This document shows, piece by piece, positions 11,901 through 25,334 of a stretch of 64,000 nt of DNA. Below the pieces are notes generated by a model, which did no database searches, had not been told where the DNA came from, and saw only the letters and a list, made by a program, of their open reading frames with translations. The stretch comes from Aphelocoma coerulescens (Eukaryota; Chordata; Aves; Passeriformes; Corvidae). Where the stretch lies: NCBI RefSeq assembly GCF_041296385.1, contig NC_091014.1:6609578-6673577 (forward strand). The letters are read 5' to 3'. The stretch's first letter is position 1, and the number at the start of each line of letters is the position of its first letter. Position numbers and translations under genes: made by a program.

Positions 11901-14900
11901 GCTCCAAACTCTGTGCATGCAGGGTTTTGGCATTATTTCTGTTATGGTCATAATCAGCTGCTTGCCCATTCCAGCTGCTAAAGCACACTAGACAAGACTT
12001 GAATTCCAAATATTATTCTCATCACCATGGTATCCTGTCCACAGATCCCCAAAGGTAATTAAAGAAGTTTGAGCTCTGACTCCAAAGGCCAGGTCCATAA
12101 ATAATTTCAGCTCTCACAATTAGGTGACATCGTGTTTTGTTTTGAGACTTTTGTACTGCAGGGAGCAAATCCAGAAGCTGCCTTGCCTCCAGCTGACAGG
12201 GAGGGATCAGGGCACCCCCACAAAAAACCACACACACAGAGCAGAAAGGCAGGTCAGTGCAAGCTCACAGAGGATGCTGCACACTGGGACACATCTGCGA
12301 GCTCACCTCTCCTGGAGGCTCCTCACCCAGGCTTGCAGGGAAGCAGCTCCATCTCCTCAGGGCCTTTGGACAGAAACCTCCTTTTCTCCTGGATGTCAGT
12401 GTTAAAACCTATGTTAAACACAAACACAAGTGGCACACAAACAACAGAAGACGTTCTGGTCCCTCCCCCCTTCACCTGCCAAATCCACAGCAAGAGCTTT
12501 AACTGTGAGGTGACAAAGCAGAGACCCTTTGCTCTGCCGACTGTTTGGCCCAATATTCCCATGAACATCCCAAGTCCCACATTATTTTCTAGACAGCAGC
12601 ACAAGCAAAACCAAGTTACTTTTCTGGGAGAGGGCAGTTCTGAACCTTTATCTTTAATCCTCCCTCCCATGATAAACAAAAATAACCAGGATTCAGAGTG
12701 TATCTTTTTCTGCTTTTATCTAACATAAAAAGCACAACTGCTGAAGCTGAGCAGCAGCAAACATGTAGATATAGAGGATTCACAAAGTGCAAGGAGAGAC
12801 ATAATCAGAGTCAGACCTTCCAGAACTGGGTGGTGGTTGGAGAAAGGTATTATGTGTTGTTATATTTACTTGAATCAGTGTAACTTTAACTGCCAGATCC
12901 CTTCTGGACACCACCCTTTCTACCCTGCATGCAAACATTTTCTTTTGGGAGTAGGAAGAGGAGAGAAATTCGTAGAGCTATTAAAAGTGATTAAAAGAAA
13001 AAAAAGCAGAGGGTTGTTTTAAGATAGGAATGGGAAGGACCAGTCCCTTGGAAAGATCCCACCTTCTGCATAAGGGGTAAAGGACTGGCTTTGCCTGGGG
13101 AGAAGCAGTGTTTGTCCTTGATTTTCACCCTGCAAAAATTAGCAATTAATGGATTTTAATATGTAATTTTATGCACTTCCAAAGATGGTTCAGGAAGCAG
13201 AGGATCAGTATTATTCAGTTGCATGTTTACTCCATTTTAGGTCCTGCACCTCCAGGTTTGGTTGTTTTTTTTTTTTGTCCATTTTGTCCTTCTGTTCCTT
13301 TTTCTTTTGCTTCAAGGATGAATTGCTGGCAGCCCACCTCAGGTGTGTTGTCAGTCCTAAACACTGTCAATTAAGTGCCTTCTGAGGAAGATTTGGTCAA
13401 GCTGCCTTCTCAGTAATGAACATCTTTCTTGAAATTACAACTCTAAATTATACTATTTGCCATAATGTAAAAGCTATGAAGGAAAAGAGAATAAAACCCT
13501 TGGGAAGAGACATGTACTTTTCCCTCAAGTCCTGTTCCATCCTTGCCATCTTCCATCAGTCTGACAAAAAAGCTGTTTGTAAGAGCCTCTTGAAATGAGG
13601 AATCTAATATTCAATCACGAACAGATTAGCCTTTGACTGTACTTCACTCCATGCTACACTAATACAATCAGCATGGGAAATGTTATCCAGGAAGAGGTTA
13701 GGGGAGAGGATGGAAGACCAGGTGGTGCTAGAGACCTAAATTATAAAGGTTTATTTTTCGTGAAGCATGACTTTTATTTGCTTCTAACTTTAGGAAGTAG
13801 CAGTGCTGGAGATGAAACAGCAGGAGATGTTCAGTCACGTGTGTGAGGGCAGGTGTGCTGCTGAGTCACTGCTGAGCTTGGGCCGACCTATGGAAAGGAG
13901 ACAGGAAAACTGGGATTACTTTGGAGAAGTTAATTCAGAACTAAAGCAGCCTGCACACACCATGCCCAAGGTGTCACTGACAGCACGAGGAACCGCAGGA
14001 TGCCTGGACAAAGTGTGGGCACTCAAATGTGGGAGTGCAATCCACAGAACATTTATCACCTGAGGCTCCTAAAGGGCCACAAACACATAATTTTTGCCAC
14101 TGTAATTACCCAGCTATCTGGAGTTTTGCTGCTGCACTCAGAAATGTTGTCATCTCAGCAGGACTGCACAGGTTTGCATCTATGTCATGTACATGCCTGT
14201 TGGGATCTGCAAATTAGGTCTTTCTGTGCTTAAGTTCCCTGATCAATCTCAGCTTTTCCTTAGGTATGAAGCACGGGGGAGGATGCTTTGCACAGATTTT
14301 CTGTCATGACCCAGGAGCTCAGACACCTCTTTCAGAGCAGGAGATGGGACACATCACCTCCCCTCCCAAAACTGCTGCAGCACGGGAGGAAATCTAAAGC
14401 TGGAGAGAGAGAGCGTGAGCACGATTGTGCAGCCCTGATAAAAGCTCTGACCCTGCACAAAGGCTTGGGATTTCCAATCTCTGTACAGGCACCATGTCTA
14501 CATTTTTCATTATTTTCAGTAAGGCATGTAGCAATTCTGCACATTTGCTACCTCAGCAGCAGAAGAGATGTCTGATCCTCACAGAATAAATACGTTGTAT
14601 TTCTGTGGCATGTGCTATCAGATGCTCTCCCAGTGCTAGGATAAACCACAGCTCATGGAAAACAGAACTGATGACAAGTATCACTAAATCTACAAGTAAC
14701 TTTTTTCTCCCCCTGAGATGTCCTTCCTGAAGCCACAGAGAAGGACATTCGATAAATACATGTGTCACCATTACTTACATCAGTAATCTAGCAGACAAGA
14801 CTGTGGGATTGACATGATGGCCACAGGGGCTGAGTTTAGGTCACCTATGAAATGAATTAAAAGCTTCTTCTTATCTCATTGTCACATCTCCTCCTCACTC

Positions 14901-17900
14901 ACACCCTTGTCGGGCACAAAGATGATGAAAACTAACCCACTGATTGCCAAGTGACTTCTAAACACCACAGCTCCTGAATCAGGGTATCAGACCACATTAA
15001 ACTGGTACAGCCACAACAGCAAAGCTCTGCATCGTGCTTGTCCCCATGTAGTTACTGCTACAGATCTCAGTGACCAAGATCTGTATGTGGGCTTGTCTTA
15101 AGAAAAAACAAAACCAAAACAAACCACAAACAAAAATGAAAACAAAACAAAAACTCCAACAACCACAAAAAAAAACCACCCAACACATTCAAAATTTGGA
15201 CATAGACTTGCATCAGATCAAATGCCCTTTGGTACCTCTGCTCCTTATTTCACCTCCACGTCTACAGAGTGAAGCGGAGATGGCTTTGGGCTGAACGACA
15301 GACTGCAAGCACAGACTACCACTTAGAAGGGCCAGTCAAGTCCTCTGCTAGAAAAACAGCTCCCTTGTTCCCATCTTAAGTGATTTATGGTTTTATAAAG
15401 CACATTAAATGCCCCGCACTGCCCAGATTTGCATGCGCTCATTACTGATGTCCAAACAAACCTGCAGCCAACACAAAGGCATATCCTCACCTGAAACCAA
15501 GGCATGTTTGAGTCTTCTTGAGGATGAAGAACAGCAGATGAAGGTGTTTTCTGGGTGTCTAGGAAGTATTTTTGCAGGATGAGGTGGATAAAACCTGAGC
15601 CTGGCAGCTAAGGGAGCCCAAATCCTTCATCACTCAACTCTCAGGTGTGGAAAGGAACCTAGTGTATGAGGTTGGGGTTGCAGTGCTGACAAGAGAGGTC
15701 TGGAGTTTTAATCAGGAACATTTCTTGTGTTTGGTTCTGCTTGGGCACCTAGGAACTGACCCTGTACACTTAATATGTAAATACATACTGTGCCAGCAAT
15801 CTTCAGTGCTTTCTCTCCTGAGTCAGCTTTGCAAAATTCCATAGTTTTGGCTAATGATACTGATGAAAACCAGGAGCAACATGATTTGCTGCTTCAGAAA
15901 TAAAATGTGATCCCTGTGTGAAACCTCCTGCTCTTCACAGTGCCCCCTCTCTGGGGGCTGGCCAGCTCAAACCAATGAGGCTTGGCAGAAACTGAGCAGA
16001 GGTTAAAATTACTGCACAATGGTTTGTATTCGCTCTGATGTGTAGTGAGGATGAGATTAAATGAGAGGAAGGGGGACTTCCCTGTTTAGGATTATCTCTT
16101 GTATTTTGGGGTTTTTGTCCTTGAAGAGCTTTGTGAAAGGTTGCCAAAAGAGGCAGCAGCGTGTAGGTGTGTAGCCAGATTATAAGGCAGCATCCCGTGG
16201 GGAGACAGGAGGGTGGGATGTCCTGCCCAAAGCCATCTGCCTGCAAAGGGAGAGGCTGCACAAGAGAAGCGAGTGGGCAGTGAAAAGTGTGTTTGTGTGT
16301 GTGGAGGCAGGAGCAGGTGCTGGACAGCCACAGATGCCAGGAAGGGCAGTGGGCCAAAGTCAAGACGGAGGAAAAAGAGAATCCTGGGGATAAAAGTCAG
16401 GTCAGGGTGCTCATGACGTGTGCAGATGACACCCAAAAGGATGATTTCTCCTTCCCCCATTCAGAGAGATATTTTAGAGTCTAATAGACCATGGATTAAG
16501 ACAACCAATTTAGCCATGCCTTGCGTTGTACTTTAGCCTGTTCCATAATCGCTGCAAGATAGAATTTGGCTTTAATCATTTCTCATCCCAGGAACAAAGC
16601 CTGTTTTCACCCAGTGTGCCAAGACTTTCTATGAGATTAAAAGTATGTCTCTTGCAAGATTGTCCAGATCCTGCCTTCAAGGGTCTCTTTCTAATTGTTT
16701 TCAGAGGCTGCCAGCCTTGCAGGGTGTAGCACTAACCTCAGAAGATGTGGGGTGGAAAAGTCTTTTTAAAATGATTTTTTAAATCAGAGGAAGAGAGGAG
16801 GCTCTTTAATTCCATACAGAAAATCACTTCTTCCTGCCAAGCAGCAGTGGGAGCACAGGCCTTGGAGTTCATGGTTCAAGAGTGCAATCATTTGGCATGC
16901 AAGCACTGCCAGGAGGCAAAAGGAGGAGAGGCCAACCTAGGCTGAGACTCTGTGACTGACCTTCCAGGAGAAAATCACCATTTGCAGAACTATCCCTCAA
17001 GGACCTGGCTCCACAGACATACATTGCATTCACCTGGGCAATCAGAAAACAGTAACAAAGGTATCAAGGTCAAAATGTTTGGATTTAAGATTACAAGGTT
17101 GGAAATGAAAAAGGGGCTATAGCCACCCAGCAATAACCCAAAAAGCCCTCATTGTGAATGGCACTTGGATTTTGGAAGAACATTTAAAACTTTGATTTTT
17201 TGTTCAATCTCACTATTTAATCAGGACACTTAAAAATGCAGAGGATCAAAACAACAACAACAACAAGCCCAAACACACCCTGCACTGGGATAAGTCTGTC
17301 ATCTGGCATTGAAAAAGCCACCAAATGACAGAATATACTGTGGTAATTCATGTCTGTGACATTACAGTGATTGGCTTTAATGCACTCACCATAAATTACT
17401 GAGGGTCAAACAAAGCACTCTGAGGAGCAGACAGACAGAAAGGAACATTCAAGGTTCTTGATTATTTATCAGTTGGCCGAAACATTCAGAGACCAATGAG
17501 AGCATTACATATCCTACCAATGAATCACCTCACAGCAAACGATTTTACATTCATATGAAAGTTTCCACTAAGGGCTGGAGGAAAAGGATGTGCAAACAGC
17601 TTGACTTCACCAAGGTAGCATTAAGATGGCATAAAGAGGCCAAAAGCTGTAGAAGCCAAGAATAAACTGCTGATTTCAGACAAGGTCTGTGTGACACAAA
17701 GAGGTTTCAGCAATGTGGACAGTGAACTTCGATCCCCGGACGCCACACCAAGGATGCTTCTTTAAAGGGAAGTTATCAGGCTAAATACATTTCCAATTTC
17801 ACTGCTACCATCTTTAATTAAAATTAAGGACATTTAAACCACATGATTTATTCTTCCCTCCTTGCCCTGTGTTTTTTTCAAGACACTTCATACAGCCACC

Positions 17901-19978
17901 TAAGCAGCTTAAAGACTTTGCCTCTCATGAGTTCACATTTTGGCTCTCCCACGCCTTACAAATGCTGCACCACAAAAATACCACACTGGAGAACAGCTGA
18001 ACAGAACTTTGTCTCAGATGACATTTTAAACCATTCAGGAAACACTGATCACAAGCAGATTTTTTTCCAGTACTTTTTTATATAAATAACATTTAAGTTT
18101 CTGCCACATATCACTTGTGTTCCTCCATTAGTGGATAACAACTCCAAAGTGCAGCGATTAACTTGTGAGTGCAGTGTGATGGGAAGAACCAGGTTGGTAG
18201 CAAGAGGAGCAATAGGAGACAAAGTACTCCAGTAATGTTTCTACAAAACCAACATGAAAGGCTTGTAAACTGCTATCATACCTTTTCTTTCTCTATCATA
18301 CTTAAATTTCCTTTGCATTACGAATTCATCGCTGAAGAGCACTGTAGACTTGGCGCTGGCTTTTTACAAAGCCATTCTTAAAAACATTTCAATCAAGGGG
18401 GAAAAAAACTTCACAAAAATCCTAAGGCCCTGCATGTGATGCCACCCTTCCTGCTGATGCATCCTCTCACACTGGAATCAGTCTGTTCTTGATGACAACA
18501 TATGCAGTAATTTCTGCATGAGCCATGGGAGATAAGGACCCCTGTGGTTCTGAATTGCCATCGTGCCGGACTGCATGTAAGTGATAACTTAGCATTTTGG
18601 GATAGAAAATACTGTGCATTTTACTCTCTTGTAACCTTCTCTTCATCTTAAACTGTCTTTCATGTGATAATTCGAAAGATTTTCCCCAGACCTTCTATCT
18701 TTAATAGAAGTTAGACAAAGCCTGAATCATCCTGTGTTTGGCAAATGTTTTGCTATGGATGCATTTTGAAATAAACATCTGATTCAAAGACCTGGGCACA
18801 CAATGTAAGAGTGGGATGTGCTGCTGTAATTCCTCTACCCAAATATCTCAGCACATCTATGGTGCCACTGCATCACCTAATGTTAGCATGTGCAATTTAT
18901 AGGGAAGAAATGGAGAGAGAAAATGTGCTGAAATAACTTGCCTATAGCAATATGCTGAGAGATCTGGTGCCAGGGCTGGGAATTAGAGCTCAATTGATTT
19001 CTGGTATGCAGCCCCTTGCATAATTCACTAGGTCACAGTGACAAGATTTAAATATGGGACTAATTGAATGTTCATATAGGAATTGCTGCTCTTTTGGTCT
19101 GGCTTGATGCAAAGTTGGAGAGGGAGAAGGATACAGAGGAGAGACTGAAATCTCTGGAGGAAAATCTAGGAAAGGAGGAATAGCTGGAAGAGAAAGCTGC
19201 TCTGTCCTCCTGTTATCTCAGTGGCAAGTTAATTCTGGATGACAATTTAAATGTCAAACATAGTCAATCTATTTCACCAGGGAAAAAACCCATCTCCTCA
19301 AATCCCTGCTGACAGAGCAGGAGCAGAAAGCACCTGGGCCCCCAGTGAGCTGCTCTAGAGGAGATAGCTGAGCTCCCCAAGAACCATAAAGCTGCCTCCA
19401 AGAGCAGGAACACCTCCTGAGGGAAGTGACCATGGACCCAGGGGTCTCGCTGGAGTCACCCTTGAGCTGCTGTGAATAATCATAAGCAGAAACATGAGGT
19501 GACAGCAAATATAAACATTAGGGTGAATGTCTTCAAAGGAAAATCCTCTCAAAGATCTGAAGATCAAATGGGTCAGGGGAATCACAGGTTCTCCCTTTCC
19601 TGGGCTGTCCATCATATCCAGTGCCAGATTCTTCCTTCTGTTTGTTGGGCAGGTGGTTTGACTGCTGCATGTCCTCCAGCTTTCCTCCAGCTCCTGGTGG
19701 AGTGGTTGTGCTTGCAGGGAAGATGTTTTCCCAAAGCAGCCTGCCTTGGGACCAGCCTGTGGCTCCCAACACAGCTCCACTGAGCCACTCCAGGTTTGCT
19801 GCATGCCTAAGCACACACACTGCAAATACTCCTACTCCTCCTCCCCACTGGCAAGCCAGAACAGCCTTTTTCCTCCTCCTCCATCATTCTGCTGGCACAG
19901 GAGAGGACTCACATCGCTGTCCTGACTCTGTGGCTTGTCCTCAGGGACGGAGCCTGAAGAAACCGTCCAGGTGTCTTC
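8931..19978. other. Long intergenic stretch, no gene recognised
   Basis: About 11 kb without a coding signal that I can support. The longest plus-strand frame (12132-12728, 198 codons) has no domain and overlaps long frames on both strands. The only notable feature is the A/C-rich tract near 15.1 kb. I recognise no transposable element here, though old ones may be present below my detection. Confidence 0.55.
15101..15180 (+). repeat. A/C-rich low-complexity tract
   Basis: About 80 bases made almost only of A and C (AAAACAAAACAAACC-type units). It explains the Gly/Trp/Cys/Phe-rich open frame on the opposite strand, which is not a gene. Confidence 0.85.
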
Positions 19979-19982
19979 CCCT
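19979..19982. repeat. Left target-site duplication of the solo LTR
   Basis: CCCT immediately precedes the TGATGCC terminus and matches the CCCT that follows the other terminus at 20444-20447. Confidence 0.6.
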
Positions 19983-20443
19983 TGATGCCATGAAGATCTT
20001 TTGCCTTTTCTTTTATATCCCTGTTATACCCTTGTACAACTTCTGTATTCCTAGTGCTTTTTGCCTACATTCTTGGACTTGTTTGTCAAGCTGAGAGACT
20101 CAACATTTTAGAAGCTTCGTAGCCGGGGATCAGTGTGCCCCAGAGCCCAAGGTCCTCTCCAGAACACATTCTGTAAACCAAGATAGAACCATCCAGGGGA
20201 AGGTTCCTTGGGGAGGGGGGGCTCACTTGAGCCTCTCATTGGGGAATCTTGGATAGATATGCTAATTAGGAAAACCTATAATGTTATACCCAATCTTTGG
20301 GGGCATATTCAGCGGGGTGCATTTCGATGCATATAACCTGGACATGTACACCTAAGGATTCTTAAAATAAATACCAAGGTAAAATCCCTTTTCCCCTTCT
20401 AACCGTGTATGACTCTTGATTTTAAGACCAGGAAAAGGCATCA
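19983..20443 (+). mobile_element. Solo ERV LTR with target-site duplication
   Basis: A 461-bp unit with exact 7-bp inverted termini, TGATGCC at 19983-19989 and GGCATCA at 20437-20443, the TG...CA ends of a retroviral LTR. It is flanked by CCCT at 19979-19982 and again at 20444-20447, a 4-bp target-site duplication. Inside are a TATA-like CATATAA around 20330 and AATAAA at 20366-20371, giving the promoter-then-polyadenylation order on the plus strand. No gag, pol or env sequence borders it. A 4-bp duplication is more typical of class I ERVs than of ERVL; the family name is not known to me. Confidence 0.8.
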
Positions 20444-20447
20444 CCCT
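20444..20447. repeat. Right target-site duplication of the solo LTR
   Basis: CCCT immediately follows the GGCATCA terminus and matches the left flank at 19979-19982. Confidence 0.6.
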
Positions 20448-22899
20448 ACCTTGGCAGTATTAAAGCATATTCTTCCCAGGACTTTCTCCTGCAAGACAAC
20501 AAATGCCAGGAGCTTGGGGTAGGAGGAAGCTTTAAATGTTCTGTAACCTCCAAAGCAAACAATTCTTCCTCACCCACATGGTATTCTCCAACCTCCCATT
20601 AATTTATACAGGGTTTCCCTGGGATACTGGAGTACTCCAGGTATGTTTCCCACTGTAAGGCCTGCAGCAACACCTGCTTTTCTTCTTATGCCACAAATGC
20701 CACAGATTCTCCATCTGCTCCAGTCTTCAGGGCCTCTGGGAATGGGGCTGTCTGTCAGGTACTTCCAAAGAAGTGCAATGGTCAGCAGGTGATGTGTGTG
20801 CAGAGGTCAAGTCAGGCAAACACAGTCTGCTCTCCAGAGGTGGGTGCTATCTGATCCTAAAGCTTTTGTATCCCAGTAGCTAAAACATCACCCAGTCTTC
20901 CTAAAAGAGCATCTAGACAATTTCTCTCCCCCCTCAAGAAACCTTTTTTTTTTATTGCCCCATGGAAATATTTACTTTTCAGAGCTCATTTAGGAGCAGG
21001 AGCAAACCACAGCTGTTTCCATCAGCAAAGGTGAAGCCTGCTCAGCTGCAGGTCTACAAGCCCCATTTAAATTCTGCAATCCCCACTGAAAAGGTTTTAT
21101 TGAACTTGGTAATATTTAAGGTTAGTGTTAAAAATTAAAATCCTCCAGCTGTGTGTCTGTGTCCATGTCCTCTGACCCTCCCTTGCCCAAAAAATAGCAA
21201 ATCCAAAGCTTTCAGTGACTCAGAACAAAAGAAATTTTAAAAGTTCATATAAAAAAAAAAAAGAGAAAAGCATCTGGTTTGTTCTTTTTCAGTTGTTTTT
21301 TTGAGCTCTTGTTTTGATTTGAATTCATCCAGTGAAATATATTCAATAATATTTCAGAAAAACTTCTGACCCAAACCCCACAACCTCTTTATAATGCATC
21401 ACCCAATGCCAGCAGGAGAGAGAGATGTTCTGAAAGAAAGGGAATGCTCTGCATCCTTTTTATATGTCACCACCCGGGGTGTCTTCCCAGTTTACAGACA
21501 GGCTGTACTGATTCCTGTGCTGGAAACTCTGGACACACTGATGGAACAGCCAGTCCTTCCAGATCCCTCATGCTCAGACAGTTTCTGCGGGTGGGATCTG
21601 TTTATGGAAAGGTAAATCCCTTGGCTGGGCTCTGAAATTACTTAGAGCAGCTAAGAAGCCACTGACCAAAATCATTACGAATGTTGCTCATTCTCCACAG
21701 GGTCATCTGGAGATGAGCAGATACAACTCCCCTTTGGACTGTCACCAAAGCAATATTAATAATTATGAAAAATAACTTGAGCTTTGCACGACATCACAAA
21801 TCCAGAGTGTCACGTCTGGAATTGGCCTTTCCTCAGTGACAAATTCTAAACAACAAACATTCATAACACAAGTCCATGAAGTATTGGCTGTAAAGGATAA
21901 TAAATCCTTTGGCAATATGATGAGGGTAGGAAAAGCTTCCTGGCACAACTATTGTTAGCACTGTCTGTGCACTCAAATGGCAAGTGCAGGTGCATTCCCA
22001 GCTCTGGAGGAGGGTGTAAATAATTATTATGCAAAATGGTATGCAAGACACTCCTTCCAGACAAATGCTAGCTGAGCCATACACCTGACTATTGTCTTTA
22101 AAATATTTACACCTGTAATAGGTAAAGAAATAGATAATTTTTTTCATGTATCTCATCTATAACATCTCTATATATCTCTACGAGCCAGAAAAGACACCTT
22201 CTACCCAGGTGCACAGGAAATGTATTTAATGCTGTTTTCCTCTCAAAATCATGATGAGGTTTTAATTCAGCTCCTCAGGGGCAAGTGCCCACCCCATGGC
22301 TCAGTCCTCCAGGACATTCTGGCTCAGACTCCGAGGTCTTTGAATACTCAGGGTTATAATCAGTAAAACACTGACATCTGAGCACACAACCAGATATGAT
22401 GAGACAACAGAGGGAACTACTCTACAAAAATCACTGTATGATGTAGAGAAAGGAAAGTTAATCTATCATGAGCCAGCACTGTGGACATAGCCTGTGGCTA
22501 CCTAACAGAATACAGAGTTTCTGGGGAAAAAAATAAAGGTCTTTCACCTGACAGCAAAAAAAAAAAAAAAAAAAAACCAAACCCAGCAGACATATGAAAA
22601 GTTGTGATCTGCAAAAAATCCATATAGTTAAAAGTACAAATACTTCAGTAAAAATAAAAAAGATTAAAAGCAGAGCAGGAAATGGCAAAGAGTTTCAGTC
22701 GGGTTGAAAATACAGACAAATAATAATGGAGAGTACAAAATTCAATGAAAACTTTATAAACTTCAAGAATTCAGCATAATAAAGAAGGCAACTTGAAACA
22801 AAGAAATCCCAAGTGTCAGGTACAGCTTTATTGTTGGACATTAATGTTAAAATTGTAAACACTGATATCAAAAGGCAACTTCATGTAATCACATTAGGG
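20448..22899. other. Intergenic sequence, no gene recognised
   Basis: Short frames only. It contains the 23-base poly(A) tract and A+T-rich DNA, and leads into the decayed CR1 fragment. Confidence 0.55.
22556..22578 (+). repeat. Poly(A) tract of 23 bases
   Basis: An uninterrupted run of 23 A. Nothing recognisable as a retroposed gene precedes it. Confidence 0.9.
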
Positions 22900-23040
22900 G
22901 GAGATAGGAATTGTTGGGGCTTTTCCCAGCAGATTTCCCCAGGGACTAACTCTTAGCTCAATATTATTTAATATTTTATCTATGTTCTAGATGCTCATGT
23001 GAAAATTTCTGTAGATGACAAACAGATGGGAGAGCAGTAC
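22900..23040 (+). mobile_element. Decayed CR1-like LINE fragment (reverse transcriptase region)
   Basis: The run around TTTAATATTTTATCTATG and then GTAGATGACAAACAGATGGG aligns by eye with the CR1 region encoding LFNIFINDL and FADDTKLG. Stops and drift destroy the frame. It reads as an old, non-functional copy. The boundaries are approximate and a short chance similarity cannot be fully excluded. Confidence 0.5.
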
Positions 23041-23930
23041 ATGATCAGAAATTAGTTTTACAAAAGAAGCTGGGTTTGGGGATGGGGTTTTTTTGTTGTT
23101 GCTTTGGCTTTTGGATTTGGGTTTTTTTTGAAAGATCACAATACAGGCAAATTGATTCAAGCATAGCTAAACACAAAGAAATCCTTCTGGGAACCAAGAA
23201 GACTTCAACAAAGAATTGGAAGCCAAAGCATTACAAATTCTTGTCTGTCATAGAGGTCTCGATTCCACTGATCTTTGCTTGGGAACAAAAGCTTAGTTTC
23301 ATGGGTGCTTCATATTAACACACTTATTGAGCCAAAGTATTTGAATATGGCATTAAAAAATAATTTAAAAACCTGTAAAGACCTGTGATATGTAGCATAG
23401 TGACCAATCAAACAGCATCAGTTAAATTTTCAATAGTTTGCAGAGACAAGACAGCAAATGCTCTTTGGAAGTCAGTGCCTTTGTAAATCCACTCTACACT
23501 GGAAATTTATTCTTCTAGACAATATTTAGGCTCTTCAGCTCTAAGTTTTAAGATTAATCTAGAAGGAGAGAACAGGAAGATGGCTAAGCTCCCTTTATTT
23601 GTTCCCATTTTTACAGTCAAATAATAGATGTATTCTTGAAAGTTTCTGTCACTCATAAAACCCACATCAAATACTGCTAAAAAACCCCAAACTCACAGGC
23701 AAGGCAGGTCAATAATGTCTCTCTATATATAATGGGCATTCACAGCCTGATCCTGCCTGTCTAGGGACAAGTGATGACCTGAGCCAGCAACCAAAGCCAC
23801 AAACACAGATTCTACCTCATATGACAACTGTCCTTGACAATGTTTAATTACCTATTAAATAATCCTTTCAGTCTCACAGGACAGAGACTTGTTCAGCCTT
23901 TGTGTTCAGAGATGTTGCTGAGTGGCTTTT

Positions 23931-23952
23931 TATTATTGTTATTATTGTTATT
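23931..23952 (+). repeat. Short TTATTATTG tandem repeat
   Basis: About two and a half copies of a 9-bp TATTATTGT-type unit. A small microsatellite-like repeat. Confidence 0.6.
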
Positions 23953-25279
23953 TCTCTGAAAGAATCCCAAGAGAAGTTGTCTCACTTTCATAGGTCTGGG
24001 TCCTCCATCTTCCACAAGCTTTTGTTGGCATCTTTGTCCTTGATTTCAGTGCTCCTTTATATCTGAGACCTCTGAACCAGAGATATGAATAACTTTCATA
24101 GATATAATAAGTTCCTTGAAGTTTGTTAGAATTAGTACAATACACTTCCCTCCTGCTACATCTTTGCATTATGCTGCCACTTCAAACACAGCCCACTTAG
24201 CTGCTTCTGGAAGACTTCAGATGTCAAGGCTATGAGGGTCCTCTTGGAGCAGCTACAATAAAAGCCTCATTTCAAATACATACTTTTAAACAACATCTTT
24301 ACAGAAAAGACTCCCATAAAAACAATAATAAAAAAATAGGTTTTCATTGTGAATTAATAAATGTATTGCAGAGCAACAGGTTCATCTATATTGAAGAGAG
24401 GAAAATATTTGGTATCCTACACAGAAACTCAGAGAGAACCAACTTAGTTCAGTACTTCTGAGAAGACATAAAAGCATCATCCCACATGTGTGTATGCAAC
24501 AAAGAAAACAAACCTCTGAATGAAATTAAAGATTAAAGAAATGTAATTTAAAAGAAAAATGGAAATCAGACACAGGAAGAGCTGTTTGTACAGTGCCAAC
24601 CCAGCATGAAATGTATCAGTAACAGTTATGAAGACCTGCCCAAAATTTTTAATATCAGGCACCAAACATGCAAAGACTGATGGGTTTTTCACTTTGCTTA
24701 TGGAAAATTCTCTCACATATAAACATCCCAGTTCTGCTGAGCTCAGTGGGCTTGTGCACTCCGTATTTACAGTCTTGTAGGGCTGATCTGCTGTGGAAGG
24801 ATTTCTTCCCCAGGATAGAAGGAACTCTCCAGCTGCAAGCAAGAAGCAGGGAAGGCTGGGCAGGTACCAGGCAAGACCCATCCAAATCTGCCCCAGCCTT
24901 TGCTGTGGTTCTGTGCCAGATGGTTTCTCAGTTCCCATGGTCAAGGAGAGAAAAACTGGGGTGGGCAGGGCTCAGTCAGCAGAGGGTGAAGGTTCCTGGC
25001 CTGGCTGTGCCCAAGCCTGCACAGGACAGAGCTCCACAGGCAGAGGGTGGGCTGGCAGCAGAAGGGGCCAAGAGCAGAAACTTGGCAATGAAAGACTCAT
25101 CAGAGATTAAAAACCTGCTGAGAGGGGCAGGGAGTGAACATCCCATGGGGACAACACTTGGTGGATAAGAGGGGCAGCTCAGAGCTTGCAATAACCCCCA
25201 AAAACATGGCTGGGTTGACTTAAGAATTGAAAGAAAAGATCTGCACAGGAAGAGACTTAATGGACAAGGGCAGAGAGCG

Positions 25280-25334
25280 CTTAAATATTTAAGAATGCTC
25301 TTCATCGCTTTGAATTCTAATTAAGATAATTAAG
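25280..25334. promoter_or_regulatory. Palindrome and paired homeodomain-like motifs, possible enhancer core
   Basis: CTTAAATATTTAAG at 25280-25293 is a perfect 14-bp palindrome. At 25318-25334 two exact TAATTAAG copies are separated by one A. TAATTA cores are classical homeodomain targets. Regulatory function is a guess; A+T-rich DNA gives such motifs by chance fairly often. Confidence 0.25.

Noticed and set aside
12132..12728. 198-codon plus-strand open frame
   Set aside because: Composition is unstructured (Pro/His/Gln-rich), long frames overlap on both strands, and there is no splice context or domain.
14997..15188. Cys/Phe/Trp-rich minus-strand frame resembling membrane segments
   Set aside because: It is the complement of an A/C-rich low-complexity tract, which yields such residues automatically.
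16380..16445. GCAGATGACACC near 16420, similar to a CR1 reverse-transcriptase codon run
   Set aside because: The similarity covers only about a dozen bases; the flanks do not match CR1.
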